Of a DNA stretch of 64,000 nt, positions 11,975 to 24,696 are shown piece by piece. The stretch spans positions 35,083,711-35,147,710 of the forward strand of contig NC_134507.1 of NCBI RefSeq assembly GCF_027942865.1, written 5' to 3'. The DNA is from Odontesthes bonariensis (Eukaryota > Chordata > Actinopteri > Atheriniformes > Atherinopsidae). Made by a program: the position numbers and the translations under genes. The stretch's first letter is position 1. The number at the start of each line of letters is the position of its first letter. A model generated the notes under the pieces. That model was not told where the DNA came from, made no database searches, and saw only the letters and a list, made by a program, of their open reading frames with translations.

Positions 11975-12944
11975 TCATACTCGTCTCATGTAGTTGTTCT
12001 CCAAAGCCTGCAAGCCCTTCACTCGTGTAGCTAAGAATTCCCTGTTGGTTGTATTATATGTAATTAGTCCATTCCCCATTTTGTTAAATATGATCCACGG
12101 CAAAATAGACTCAAATCCAGCTGCAATCTCCCTGCGTGCTTTGAGCTCAAAGGGAACCCCTCTCGGCTGCCATATTGCATCCAAGTAAACGTGCTTATCC
12201 ATGATGTAGTTACCACTATATGTTTTAACTCTCCCTTTTTCCACATCCAAACCTCGCATCTCGTTTACCTTGTCATACACTAACACAACTGATGTGTTCC
12301 TCCTCACCAGTGCCCAAAGACCTATCCACCTGTTGGGTAGCACATTTAACAAAACATGATCTCCACACATCCAGTAACTCTCAGCTACTGGGTGTGTCTG
12401 ATCCCCAAAAAGATATAGAGTTAAAATGATCATTTCTATATTTTCACAAAATGATCCAAATAAATAAATCCCAATAAATCTTGTTTTCATTTAACAGTAG
12501 TATTACCTACGCGAGTTCCAAAAGCATTCAAACTCACCATCGTAATCTACTCTATCATCAGTGGGAGGCCCATCCTGTGATGTACTATGATTAAATTCCG
12601 CACAAGAAGACTCAAATATGTGGCCCTCCCTTATTTTGAAAATAACTATGTAATTTATTTGGCCCAAACATCAATCTGCATTTAATACCACACATAGGAA
12701 ACAATAACCATTTATCCTCTGCCGATGTGAACCTACCTTTCCTGCATTCCCGTTGCTGGACCACTGCACAATCCCTGAAGGTGTGTGGCTCCGGAACAAC
12801 AACAGGCAATGCTCCTGGAGCGTCTGCGCATACGAGACACTCCGTCGCTGTCAGTTCTCTCGTAGTGTACCATGCCCATCTAAACCGCATATCCTGTGCT
12901 GCCTTAACCCATTTTCCACAGTTACACTGTTTTCCCGACTCCAC
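11975..12944 (-). pseudogene. Retroviral env remnant
   Basis: Two open stretches on the minus strand look like a retroviral surface glycoprotein, with spaced cysteines and tryptophans such as ESYWMCGDHVL, LPNRWIGLW and ECLVCADAPGALP. The position between the integrase remnant and the 3' LTR is where env belongs. It is a broken fossil, and the family assignment within env types is uncertain. Confidence 0.6.
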
Positions 12945-13386
12945 CTGTGCATGTACACTCCGTCTGTTTTTGGATTAACATGATTATTCTGTCCTGCAGT
13001 GCTAATGGTAGCAAATCCCCCTAGACTTCCCCAAAAAATCTTTCTATTCTTACCACCATTGTGAACAACTTCTTCTGACCCGATCTGACATGATCTTACC
13101 AGATTGCCCCTTTGTTGTGGCGTCCAGAGGCGGTGATTTGGTCGTCTCCTCCTCCGGACCCATGATCCACACTTCCTCACACTTACCCATACTTACTCAT
13201 CCTTCCTCACACTTCCTCACCCTTTATTCCCACGTACTTAAATTCAAGCAGCAGATACCTCTTCACGACTAGCTCTAGTGTGTATTGCTGGCAAAGTTCG
13301 TGGCGTGGCATGGTCTGAGTGGGTGTGTATTGTTGCATCATACTCATCTGACCCAGGCTGGCTACTTCCCCTGCAGGGTGGCTTCA

Positions 13387-15450
13387 TCACGGGACCCTTC
13401 CAGCCTCTCCTGTTTGCGGGATCCCGTCCAACATCTCCAGGCTTCGTTCTCCTGAGCCCATGCTGTCGGCCAACCCACTCACCTGGAGGCTCACAGTGTC
13501 AGAAATCTTAACCTCTTCCTTTTGTTCATCCTTTCCCTCGGACTCAACTCCGTCTGTGTCTTTAGTTCGAACCTTAGTGCAGTGATTCAAATGGTACCAT
13601 GTGTTGCTACCTTCCACTTGAACTGCTGTTGACGTTGCTCGCACCACTGCGTACGGTCCTTTCCGTCTTGGCTCAAGCCACTTCCTCCGGAACACTTCGA
13701 TGTGCACCTGGTCGCCTGGCACCACTGGTCTCTCAACCAGCTGTTCGAGACTCAAGTCTCTGAACTCCTCCTGTAGATAGATTGTTCTGTGGATTGCAGT
13801 TAGTTGCTTCATGTACGCTGTCCACTCTGTTTGCACCTGCTCAAGTGGGAACTGAGGTGCCGGCCTGGGTCGACCCGTTAGCATTTTATGCGGTGTTAGT
13901 GCGTGACTCTATGAGTCTGCATAGGACATCTCATTAGTGCAAGCGGCAAAGCATCTAGTTAGTTTAGTTGAAGCACAGATTCAATTCAATTTCACTTTCC
14001 AGGTTCCTTTGATCCTCTCAACCATCCCTTGACTCTGTGGATGATAAACGGCCCCACAGCGCTGCTTGATTCGCAGCTGCTGCAGAATGCCTCTTGCACT
14101 TTTATAAACAAACACTTAACCCTTATTTGAGCTAATCTCTGATGGAATGACAAACAGATGAATCAATGCTCTTACCAAAAAAATTTACGACTATTTATCC
14201 AATATGTATGACCAATATCCTTGTGATGGCGCGACCTCTGGCTCCAGTAACACCATTGGTGCCAAAACAGCAAGCTGGCACTTTGATGCTACTTTCGCTG
14301 CTTCATCAGCCGCGATATTACCTTTACCAACCATTTTGTTACCTTTACGATTATTTGACACTTTATCACTGCCAATTTTCAATTTTCATGACTGCAATCC
14401 GCTCCTTCATTTGGACCTCCTGTCGCACTGGACTTCCGTCTGACCTCCTGAACCCTCTCTGCTTCAAAACTGCTTCAAACAAATAGCAACTATCATGAGC
14501 ATATGCAGAATCTGTGTACACATTCGTAACCTTACCTTTCACCAGTCAACATGCTTCCGTTAATGCCTTCAGTTCAGCCAACTGTGCCGAACATGGCCGT
14601 TCACACTTCTCAGCTTTCACCATCACAAAGTTCTCCACCTTCCTGTTTCACAACTGCAAAACCTGCATGATCACCCAAATGATCTCACAACATGAACCAT
14701 ACACAACATAAGTGACATCAGCCTGCACAAGTGAAGTTGCTTCTAAGTCAGGTCTCAGTTTAATGTATCTCACAGCTTCTGACACACGCTCATGTGGTTC
14801 TCCTTCAAACTCACGTGGAATGACATCCGCAGGATCTGATGTAGTACACTTCTGTATTCTCACATCTGGACGTGTCAAAAGATGCACAACCTGCAAACAT
14901 CCTGTCCGAGTCACAACATACCTACTCTGATTTATTAGTTCTGAAATCTTATGGTTTTTATTGGAGACATATAAGAAAAATGGCTTCTCATAGACTAGTG
15001 TTGGCCGTTTTGGATGACTTTTGCTAATTTCGTTTCAAATTTTCAAAGGCTAACTTAGCCTCGTTTGTCCTCTCCAGTTGTGCTTTCAACCTTTGATCTT
15101 TGGATCTTTCATGATTCCTTCCAGAGGAAGCGCATTTTATTGCATAATCCTCCCAAAAGAAGATCATACTTGTTGTATTTTAATTTTACTTATTTATTCA
15201 TTAGATATTTATTTATTTATTTTGGACATGGCGCTTTTCTTACTCCCTCCAAGTGGGATGGAGAGATATCAGTAATTCCCTATGGGCTAAATAGATACTC
15301 TACTTCAGGCTATCAATGCTAAAATTTAAATTAGAAACTTGTTCCGTTCAAATTTTAGAACTTCGTAATAGTGGCACATTTAAATTTTAAATTCAGAAAC
15401 TTGTTTTGTTTTGTCCTAGTAACAGTGACCTATTTAAATTCAAGTTTTAG
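13387..15450 (-). pseudogene. Retroviral pol remnant
   Basis: Recognisable parts include an integrase C-terminus (RRKWLEPRRKGPYAVVRAT and WYHLNHCTK, 13387-13884), an RNase H tail (KGNIAADEAAKVAS, 14191-14382) and a connection/RNase H stretch (14648-14914). The integrase end resembles the murine leukemia virus type. The gene is broken in many places. Confidence 0.7.
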
Positions 15451-15570
15451 AAACTTAGCAGTCGTGACACATTTAACTTAAAAACTTTGTTTTGTTTTGT
15501 AATAATGACACACCTGAGGGCGGTTTTTAAACCCTTTTGAGTACGTCTGATGTAAGTGTACTTCTTACCT

Positions 15571-17038
15571 CTATATGTCAATGTAAACCAATACTGGGAT
15601 TCCTCTGCCAGAGGAACGCCTTGGACCTGCCGGGCCACTTGCTCCGCCCCGCAGGGACTGGCCACGGTCCTGCCGAACACTCGGGTTTCTCGGTGCTCTC
15701 GGACAGCTGTAAACAAAGTGTCCCCTCTCGCCACAGGCCCAACATGCCCCCGAGGACCTTCGTCCTCCAGGTGCACCTCTTCTTGACCTTTGACAGGGTC
15801 GATGATGGACTTGCCCCTGTGATGGCTGTTCAGCGGCCCCCGCTGTTATGGCCTCATTTCGTACTTCTTGCTTCGCTTGCAGTTCTTCTAACTGCAACCG
15901 TGCAAGTTCCCTTTGCATATCCTTCTCCTGCTCATTCCGTTTCAGTTCTTTTCTGTATTTGTTTACTGCATGCACCACGTGGTCTCGGAATTGTCCATGT
16001 GACATTGAATTCAACCCCACCACATCCTCCAGCCGCCCCTGAACTGGGGCAGGCAGAGCCTCTTTGATGGAAACTCTGAACAATGTCACCCAAGCTGGGC
16101 TCTTCTCGATTTCTCCCTCAGACTCTTGTCTCCATTTCTTCAATTGTTGGGCAATGTACACAGCTGGACTCTCTGTTCCTGACAGTGGTTGCTCCTTTAA
16201 TGCTTCGAGGTCCACTCCCACAGGAAACTCAGCTCGTAACGCTCTCCAGAGTGCAGCTCGATATGCATTAAAATCAGTTCCATCAGCTCGGTGGCTCAAC
16301 ATCCAGTCATTCTCACTGTGTCTCAAAATGCCCTCCATGGTAGAAGTTCCAAAACACAGTGCCCACACTGCCTTAATGTGTCCAACAGACAACAGTTTAT
16401 GCACAGTCTCTTGTTCAAAAGCTCTTATCCATTTGCTTGCACCTGTGTGAATGTAATCGAGCAACCAGCCCCCCTAGGTCGAGCGTCTGCCACGGCACAT
16501 ACTGTCCCTGCGTCATTTCTATCAAACTCGGTGCTGACGCTGTTGGACTCTTATGTTCTTCAGAAGATGCCTTTTGAACTGGAGGTGCCAGTTCGGGTGA
16601 TTTTTGATCTTGTGGGAGCTGTTCCCTTGCCTGATCTGAATTACAGATGGCGTCTGGCTCAGGAGCTCCATGACTGCTTGATGTAGCTATTTGTGGTTCT
16701 GGACGTTCATGAGATATTTTATGATCTTTTATTTCAGAATCTCCTTGTATGTTTGCTGCTCCTGGCAGTGTTGGATATAGCTCTGCATTTTCAAAGAAAT
16801 GTAGAACTTTTAATTCAAGCTCTCTCTTTTCCTGTCTCTTTTTGCTTTTGTCCTTTGGTTTGTAAGCTTTAATCCTTTGTTCCATAATCTTACAGGTAGT
16901 TACATTGAAAGTGCCACCTTTTGGCCAGGGTGAGACGTTATTTTTTGTTCGTTTTTCCCATTTTTGAGATATCTTTTTAATATCTTTGGAATGTTCAGGG
17001 TGTTTGGCGCTGATGATTATTGTTAGTGTTACATCCAT
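15571..17038 (-). pseudogene. Retroviral gag remnant
   Basis: The segment contains a capsid-like region (GASKWIRAFEQETVHKLLSV, then WRALRAEFPVGVDLEAL), a charged helical stretch, and a CCHC zinc knuckle (CWACGERGHFVYSC) near its 3' side. A separate basic and acidic N-terminal stretch covers 16415-17038. This is the usual gag layout. It is broken. Confidence 0.75.
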
Positions 17039-17209
17039 TGTTTCAACTAGTTAGTTCCCTTCTATTGACTTTTGACTTTTTCTTTTTATTTACTTATCTA
17101 TTTTCTAAATTTTCCTTATTTATTATTCGTATTCCCCCTTTTTTTTATTTATTTATTTTTTTTTTATTTGAAAGTCAATTTAAATTAACTCATTATTTAA
17201 CTCTAATCA

Positions 17210-17880
17210 ATGCTAATTTAATGCTCGGCTAAATTTAGCTTAGATGCAGCTAATTATTGGATTGGATGTTGTCAATGCTAATGTTAAGGTTAGCCTACGT
17301 TAGCTTTGAAAGCTTATGCTCTAGGTTGTTTTTTTTTAAATTAAACCAATGTTAATTCAATGTTAGGCTAATTTAGCTTTTTGACTTCCGGTTTGGAGTT
17401 CGGTTACTATTATTGCTAATGTTAATGTTTGCTAACCAATGCCAATTGATGTTAGCTTCCTAGCTGTTGCTAATAAATGCTAACCTCTTGCTAATTAAGA
17501 TTTAAACCAATATTTGCCTTATTGCTATTGCTAATCAATGCTAATTGTCTTTCTGATCAATGCTAATTATGGCTAACGAAATGCTAACAAATGCTACTAA
17601 TGCTAACCAATGCTAACTATTGCTAATCAATGCTACTTATTGCTAATCAATACTAGCTTCCTTGTTGACCAATGCTAATTGAATGCTAATTATGCTATTC
17701 AACGCTAGTGATTGCTAATCAATGCTAGTTATTGCTAATCTATACTATTGATTGCTAATCAACGCTAATCAATGCTAAACAATGCTAGTTATTGCTAATC
17801 AATACTTGCTGTATTGCTAATGCTACCCAATGTTAATTTATTGCTAATCGAAAGCTCAGTTAATGCTCACTCTGTTTGAA
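17210..17880. repeat. TGCTAAT-rich degenerate tandem repeat in the retroviral leader
   Basis: About 650 bp consist largely of variants of AATGCTAA and TTGCTAATCAATGCTA, with irregular spacing of about 8-20 bp. The tract lies between gag and the 5' LTR of the retrovirus. No frame runs through it. It may be an expanded satellite-like part of the leader. Confidence 0.7.
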
Positions 17881-19154
17881 GTGACTCAGGCTAAAGGCGT
17901 TGCCCCAACTTTTGCTCACATCCGGATGCTTCCGATCCAATCCACACACAATGTCCTCCACCAATCCAGATGATCCAATGTACGTCACAGCTACGTCAAT
18001 TCTGACCAATGAAATAAAAATATATATTTTGACCAATGAAATCTGAACACACCTCTAAGCCCGCCTCCAATGAACCACGTGAATTTCTAACCAACCAAAT
18101 ATGAACACATCATTACATCTACTTCCTAGACTGTTATTAACTCCTCCCAAGCATAACAATTGAACCAGACATAACAATTGAACCACACCCCAACTCAAAA
18201 TGGCGTTTGTCACACTTTTTGTTACAAGTTAAGAAAAAGGAGGAAATACAAACTTTCCAGCTGGACAGAGAAAAAATACAAACCAAACACAGAAATAACA
18301 GTTGCACTATTCTTCACCTCAAAATGGCATTTGTTAAGAAAGAGAAAGAAATACACTTTAACGCGCTGTGAACAGAGAAAATACAGACCAAAAGATACAG
18401 AAACAATGCATAAGCGAAAAACTTCCTTTATCAGGAATGTCACATTCAACTTGACTAGAGACAGAAACTCTCCTCTAGAATTGCGAAACCCTCATTACTC
18501 GACTGATAACAACTCTGCAATTAGCACATTACCTAAATAAAACTAATAATTATTACAGTTCAACCATAAATTGCCCCTGGAAGACACAAGGAAAGAAAAT
18601 GCGGTCACACACGAACATTTGCAGCAGCAGAAAACTGTCAAGGACAAACCACGCTCCTTCACACCAACCGCGTGGACGCGCAGCACCCTCTGTCCCCCTG
18701 AAATCCAAAACACCTTCACTTGCCTGTTGAGAATAGAACTTTAGAAACTTAACACCAATCACAGCAGTATTCAATAATCAATAGTAACAAGATGCACTCA
18801 ACGAAAATACAGAATCTTAAAGAAATAAACACTCAGCGTTTAAAAATCACAGCACATTACTGCAACAACTCCTTATCTCCCCAAGTTATTAATGTGGCAA
18901 CTATAACAATTAAGCAAACTATAAAAATGAAGCAAATTATAACAATGAGGCAAATCTGAGTTTAACTTAAAATACTACGAATACTCAAAAGTCAAGGGAT
19001 GATATGAGTTAGAACTTTTTCCTTTTCTTGTCTTTCTTGATTCACACAAACATCAGATTTCACACACACTGACAGACAACAGAGACCGGTCACACTCACA
19101 CCAGGTCAGTCGATAAAAGTTTTGTCAGTCACCGTTCAAATCTTCACATTTTTT

Positions 19155-20711
19155 TTTTTTTTATGATTCACTGTTTTTTATTTATGAACAAAATCCCAAG
19201 ATGGGAAACAGGAGCATTACAAATCAATGATCAACACCCACCCACCCCACCCCAACCTTAGATACACATCACATGACCCATTAGGTCATAAGCGAAATAA
19301 AAGAAAAGAAAAAGTTAAGTTACAATTAACAGTAGTCAAGGCATGTATTTTTTACCTAATGCTATAATGACATCAAGTATCAAAATGTAGAAAGAGAAAA
19401 AATAAATAAATAAATAAATAAAAAATAAATAAATAAATAAATAAATCAAAATAAATTAAAAAAAACACACAAAAGAAAGCATGTGAGACATCTCATTGTG
19501 CATGATTCGCCAGCAAGTCTGTAACCCCCTCTGCAGTTCTTTCCCACATTTGTATTGTTGAAACTCTTGCCCCATGGATTCTTGCAGTAGAGAGTTCCAT
19601 CATTATAACATCTTGAAAGTACAGCAACCATTTTTTAACATGAAGCTTGTGTGGAGGGATCCACCTCTGAACAATTAGTTTTTTTGCTGCTGTTAGGCCT
19701 GCAAGCCACACTTTTCGCTGTTTCTCTGTACATTCAAACTGTGAGTCATCATTCAGTAACAACAAACTTGGTTGTAATGGAATCTCTATTTCTAATAATT
19801 CAGATAGGATTAAAGTTACCTTTTTCCAAAAAGACTTAACCTCTTCACAATCCCATACCATATGTTTATAGGTACCTGGAATATCTTTGTTACATAGACT
19901 ACAGCATAGGCTGTTTGTGTGCTTCGCATGAAACCTATCAATGGGCGTCCAGTACGCCCTGTGACAAAACTTGAAATGGATCAACTGGTGATTAGGGTTC
20001 TTTGATGCACTGAAAACATTATCCCATACCCCTTCCCAGTCTATAGAGTCTGTCTCAAGATCGCTTTCCCACTTAGCTGCTACAGAGAGGGTAGAGTAAG
20101 AAGATTCTAAGAGCCATCGATATGAAAAGGTGACAAATCCTCTGCAGGGAGAAATTCGTAATTTGTAAATAACAGGGTGGATTTGCACATTTGAGTCCCA
20201 TGGTACTCCATAAGCACGTAGTGCTGACCGCAACTGGAGATAGAGAAAAAATGAGGATTTAGGAATATCAAAAAGTTGACAAAGATTTTGGAAGCTCATC
20301 AGTCCATTCCTGTTGTATATATCACCCAGCGTATGAAGACCACAAGAAGCCCATGAATGAGATTGAAAAGGCATCTTACCAGAAGTCAGACCATAATTAT
20401 TCCAGAGAGGAGTGTGCGTGTGTGCTTTCTTGTCACATCTAACCTGCTTTTCTATTCCTCTGAAATTTCTAATTGTATACTGTATTATGGGACCAAAGTC
20501 AATATGTTTAGTTTTAGACAAAGTGGAGAATAATACATCTTGGAGCCTTATAGGATGCACCAGGCCTTCTTCAATCTCCCTCCAGGAGGTTGGTGATGTG
20601 TCTAACCAAATTTTCAAAGGACGTAATTGGAAAGCTTGATGGTACAATTTGAAATTTGGCAGTGAGAGTCCTCCATCATCCTTGGCACGTTGTAAAGTGG
20701 AGAAGCGAATT
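19155..20711 (-). mobile_element. L1-clade LINE, 5'-truncated, inserted in the retrovirus
   Basis: A 16-bp target duplication (AAATCTTCACATTTTT) occurs at 19138-19153 and again at 20712-20727. Next to the left copy is a run of T, the poly(A) end of a minus-strand insertion, followed by an AAAT microsatellite (19400-19446). The minus strand from about 20711 to 19493 is one uninterrupted frame of roughly 400 residues matching the ORF2 C-terminal region, with AKDDGGLSLPNF, FKFCHRAYWTP and the CSLCNKDIPGTYKHMVWDC knuckle. It is 5'-truncated and appears young, because the frame has no stop. Confidence 0.9.
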
Positions 20712-21761
20712 AAATCTTCACATTTTTGAATTATCAATTTCTTTCATTTAGACTTTTAATTGTTCAGAAGATGTGGGTGTCGGCAATATATGATATACAA
20801 AATGTGTTTTCCCTACAAGCCTTGTGATATGGTTTCTTGACCAATGCAACAGATGCTGACGTGTACTTTACCAGCCTCGCTGTGACCTCTTAATAAAAAT
20901 CTCCTGTGGCCAATTTCATAAACGAATTTGAATTTTCTTCTCAAAATGTCTTTATACTGAGGTCTCAGATAACTCCAAAGAGTTCTAAGCAGATATATAA
21001 AATGATATAAACATATATACTTAAAATGTGCTCCTCATAGAACTGGATTTTTTCATTTCAGAGTTTTTTTTGAAAGCCTGATTGATTCAATCGTTGAACT
21101 TTAATGTTCGCCAGTCAATCAATTATCAGTATTCGTTTTACTCCTTGACTAGTGAAAATAATTTTCACGTATGTTTAATGAGTCTAGTGTACCCCGTACT
21201 CCCGTCAGTGTTCCTCCCCCCAATGCATTGAAGGATGGCTGATAGGATGCAAGAGGTACTATTGGTGGTTGCTCAACAACCTTTACAGCTATTAATTAAT
21301 CCAGTTTGAATTCATCCGATTCACAATTGGCCGGAGCGCAGCGACTATAGTCCTTCTTAATTACCCCAAAAATACAACAACCACACAAGCCAGACCAACT
21401 GACCACAGCTGTCTGCTTTACAACTCACATCAGCTGCTGTTTACCCAATTTTATCCCAATTCACACATATGGCTCCTCTTGGCCCAAAATTTCCCAAACA
21501 ATTTCAGCAGCCCCCCTGCGCAGAGGAAAGCAATGGAAGAGCTTACCGAATGCAGGATCCGTCTCTCTCCTGTGTTCTTTTAAATTTGGGGAAGCCGGAA
21601 GAAGCCGTCAGCTGTGCTCCACTAACCGAGATCAACTGCGTAATGGTAGGAACAAAATCCCACCTGCCGGCTTGTTACAGCTGATGTCGGCTGTCGGGGC
21701 ACAGAGGACACGCTCCGCCGGGATCCAGATGCAAACTCTCACGCACTCGGGGTCACCATTA

Positions 21762-22080
21762 TGTTGTGGAGGAAATAGGGCCGAGTACACTGTCGGCCAG
21801 AAGTCCATTGGGGAGTTTATTGAACAAACCGTCACAGCAAATGTGCATACAGAATGTACAAAATGTCCACCGTCTTCATACTGTGAACCAACTTTATACT
21901 GGTTTAATCATAACATGCATGCGTCATCCGAACTCAATCTCTTTCTGCGACGCCGAGCGTCTGCCCTAAATGTAAACAGCCCATACTACCTTTTACCCAT
22001 ATTCATATGAACCAGTCAACAAGGCCCAGGATGTAACTAGGCCAGAAGTCATGAGCATGTCATGACATCCTTCTCCCACA
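21762..22080 (-). repeat. Endogenous retrovirus 5' LTR
   Basis: This is the upstream LTR of the minus-strand retrovirus, 319 bp, with TG...CA ends and the CTGA duplication immediately outside at 22081-22084. Its inner side is followed by a TGG-starting sequence suitable for a tRNA primer site. The tRNA species is not assigned. Confidence 0.9.
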
Positions 22081-23640
22081 CTGAACAAACCAGAGACAGT
22101 TGATGAGCAAAGCTGCTTCACAGGAAACATGTTGGAAGACTAAAAGATAGTGTCTGTGGCCATCAGTCTCAGGTAAAAAGTGCCAAGAAAGCAGCACAAA
22201 GCAGCAGAGGCACCGCTCAGAGGGGCAATAAACTGCTTTGGGACTCGAAGATCATATGTTCAAGTCCTGTGAGAGCTGCTTAAAGAGTTTAAATGTCTCC
22301 AGGTTTTAGAGGCCAAAGCAAAGAGTGAAAAGCTTTAAGGTGGAAAGTTTCATTCTCTGATTTAATGGCTCAAACTGGTACTGAGCAGCTTTTAGTTTGT
22401 CAAGATGAGGGATGAAAGCTCCTAAAGAAATAAAGTCTGCAGTTCAGCATCCCAACAGAACAATGGAAGCAGCTCAGAAAGGAGGCTGAAGCTGTGATTG
22501 GGTGGTTCAGGCAGATGCAGAGCAGCTTCTGGAAGCAGAGGGAGGGGCTTCAGCTCCTGTGGATGCTGATGGCTGTTAGGAAAGGAAGGGCAGGTTGTTC
22601 AGCTCAGAGCAGGCTGGGATTTATCAAGCCAAAATGAAAAGAGAAACTTTAGGATTCAACCCTTCAGTGTGGAGTGTAGAACAGCTCAGGCTGTCGGCTG
22701 AAAGCTTTGAGCCTCAGAGAACGTGGAAACTACGACCAGACGACTTTTAAAGTTCAACAACACTGCTCACAAGGAGCAGCTCAGGATGATGGGACGCTGC
22801 CTGGGGTTGGACTCATCATGGGTTCAGTTCCCTCAGATGCTCTGAGTCACAGCTGTCTTTCAGCTCGCAGCCCAAGCCGTGCGTCCAGATGCTCAGTTAT
22901 ACATCAGTTAAAGGCAGATGATTTATCTGATCTGATTATTTACAACATGTTCATTCAACTTTGGACATATTTCTGGAATTAATGGTGTATTGCTTGTATC
23001 TTTAAAAACTTTGCCCCCTGGTGTATGAAGAGAAGAAGAAACCACAGGGACCCACTCAGGAAGAGGGCGGGCTTTATTTGGGGCTTCAACAACCAGCTCA
23101 AACTGGCCAAATGAGTGAGAGACACAACACTGGAAACAAGTGTTCAGCAGCTGCTCTGTAAGTAGAGAAGCTGTGTTTTTCTGCTTCAGCTGAAATCCTT
23201 TAACTGTTCCTGCTCTGTGGAGAACTTCTGATAGTGGAGGGGACATTAAAACAGCTCAGGCTGAGGTCGGATGGAAAACACATGATGATGAGCTGCTTCA
23301 GGAGGAACTTTACACAACTCAGAGCGGACAGAAACTAAGTGAAAAGAATGCAAAATAAGTGCTCAGTTTGATCCAAACTCCTGCAGCTGAGCGTGTAAAG
23401 AATAAACGGTGTGAGTGGTCTGTGGGGGGGGCAGCAGGGCTTTACCACTGCTCGCCCCACCTTGTTTCAGCTCAGGTGTTTTCTGCTAAAGTCGACAGCA
23501 GGAAATGTTTGAGGAACTCTAAGAGACAGTGGTGTCAGATAGAGATGGGCTTTAGGCCACGCCCACACAGACCCTTATCAGAAAGTAGAAATGGACTGTT
23601 CCTGTACAGCACTTTTCTGATCTTAATGAGCACTCAGAGC
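22081..23640. other. Intergenic DNA between the retrovirus and the U1 array
   Basis: Short open frames occur, but none has recognisable motifs, splice context or length to support a gene. The segment near 22630-22680 is an inverted match to 10264-10310. A G-run lies near 23423-23430. Confidence 0.5.
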
Positions 23641-23877
23641 TGCCGTATTCACATCTCGTTGTTGCCATCACTAAGGCAACGCCCACCTGCCTGGGGTGAC
23701 TGCACCGTATGACCTCACCTGACAACTGCGCAGCTGCATATCAGCTGTGCAGACCTGCCGCAGCATTCAGCAAACCTTGCAAAACATGGGTTTTAAAGAT
23801 GGAAAGGTGTCGTTAAAGCAGCAACGCCAGGAACCAAGGTTGAGTTGCCCAGGTATATTCACGTTATACAGTCAAAT

Positions 23878-24041
23878 CAGGGGAGAGCGCGAACGCAGTC
23901 CCCCACTACCAGAAATTATGCAGTCGAGATTCCCACATTTGGGGAATTCGCAAGAGTCAGCACAGCCGGTGTGCAATGGCTGAGCCTCGTCCTGGGTGAA
24001 CCATCTTCTTGATCATGGTATCTCCCCTGCCAGGTAAGTAT
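23878..24041 (-). ncRNA. U1 snRNA gene, copy 1
   Basis: Full length, 164 nt, transcribed from 24041 to 23878. It encodes the U1 snRNP RNA that pairs with 5' splice sites. It keeps AUACUUACCUG at the 5' end and the Sm site AAUUUCUGG. Relative to the array consensus it has G38A, in the 3' strand of stem I, where it would replace a G-U with an A-U pair, and C87U. It is the leftmost copy. Confidence 0.95.
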
Positions 24042-24589
24042 GAGTTGGAACTGTCAGAGGCTGACACCTCTTTTCCAGGTGCCTCACTCGGCCGGACGGT
24101 GCAGCAAATTCAACTGTCTGCAGTGCCATGCCAGCAGCTAACCTGAATCTGAAAAGCTTGCAGATTAAAACAGTCTGGCTTTTCTTCATCTTTCTGATCA
24201 GTTCTTGTTTCAACAACCAAGGAACTTGGAGCACAAATTGATTTAGTTTTTCCACTCTCCCCATCTCTAGAGCCACACCCATCCACACTGGGAAAATTCT
24301 TAGTTGAGGCAAACCCTCACGGCTTAATATCTCCAGTGCAGAAATGCTGCCGTATTCTCATCTCGTTGTTGCCATCACTAAGGCAACGCCCACCTGCCTG
24401 GGGTGACTGCACTGTATGACCTCACCTGACAACTGTGCAGCTGCATATCAGCTGTGCAGACCTGCCGCAGCATTCAGCAAACCTTGCAAAACATGGGTTT
24501 TAAAGATGGAAAGGTGTCGTTAAAGCAGCAACGGCAGGACAAAAACCAAGGTTGAGTTGCCCAGGGATATTTACGTTATACAGTCAAAT

Positions 24590-24696
24590 CAGTGGAGAGC
24601 GCGAACGCAGTCCCCCACTACCAGAAATTATGCAGTCGAGATTCCCACATTTGGGGAATTCGCAAGGGTCAGTACAGCCGGTGTGCAATGGCTGAG
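24590..24696 (-). pseudogene. U1 snRNA copy 2, 3' part, separated by a Gypsy insertion
   Basis: This is the 3' 107 nt of a U1 gene. The Gmr1-type element begins at 24697, immediately after the target duplication CTGAG. The other 57 nt lie at 31426-31482, and together they account for the normal 164 nt. The copy also has one change in the terminal CAGGGGAG block. With more than 6.7 kb inserted it cannot give U1 RNA. Confidence 0.95.

Larger units (their letters stand above)
10436..22080 (-). mobile_element. Endogenous retrovirus (gamma/epsilon-like, class I), broken fossil
   Basis: Two 319-bp direct repeats with TG...CA ends flank the region, and CTGA occurs on both outer sides (10432-10435 and 22081-22084). 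The 4-bp target duplication fits gammaretrovirus-like integration. A purine tract lies beside the left LTR (around 10757-10768). A TGGTGACCCCGA sequence that may be the primer-binding site lies just inside the right LTR. Gag, pol and env remnants follow in the expected order on the minus strand. The coding parts carry many breaks, at least ten by impression. The LTRs suggest a recent insertion, but the interior looks much older. An L1 has inserted into it. Confidence 0.9.

Noticed and set aside
18178-18540. 120-residue plus-strand frame in the retroviral leader
   Set aside because: It is K/R/T-rich, has an internal duplication of the DNA and no motif, and runs antisense to the virus.
22923-23246. 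107-residue minus-strand frame
   Set aside because: No motif, no poly(A) or splice signals and low-complexity flanks.
23850-23880. Canonical snRNA 3' box downstream of U1
   Set aside because: The sequence after the U1 3' end does not match the vertebrate consensus well enough to call.
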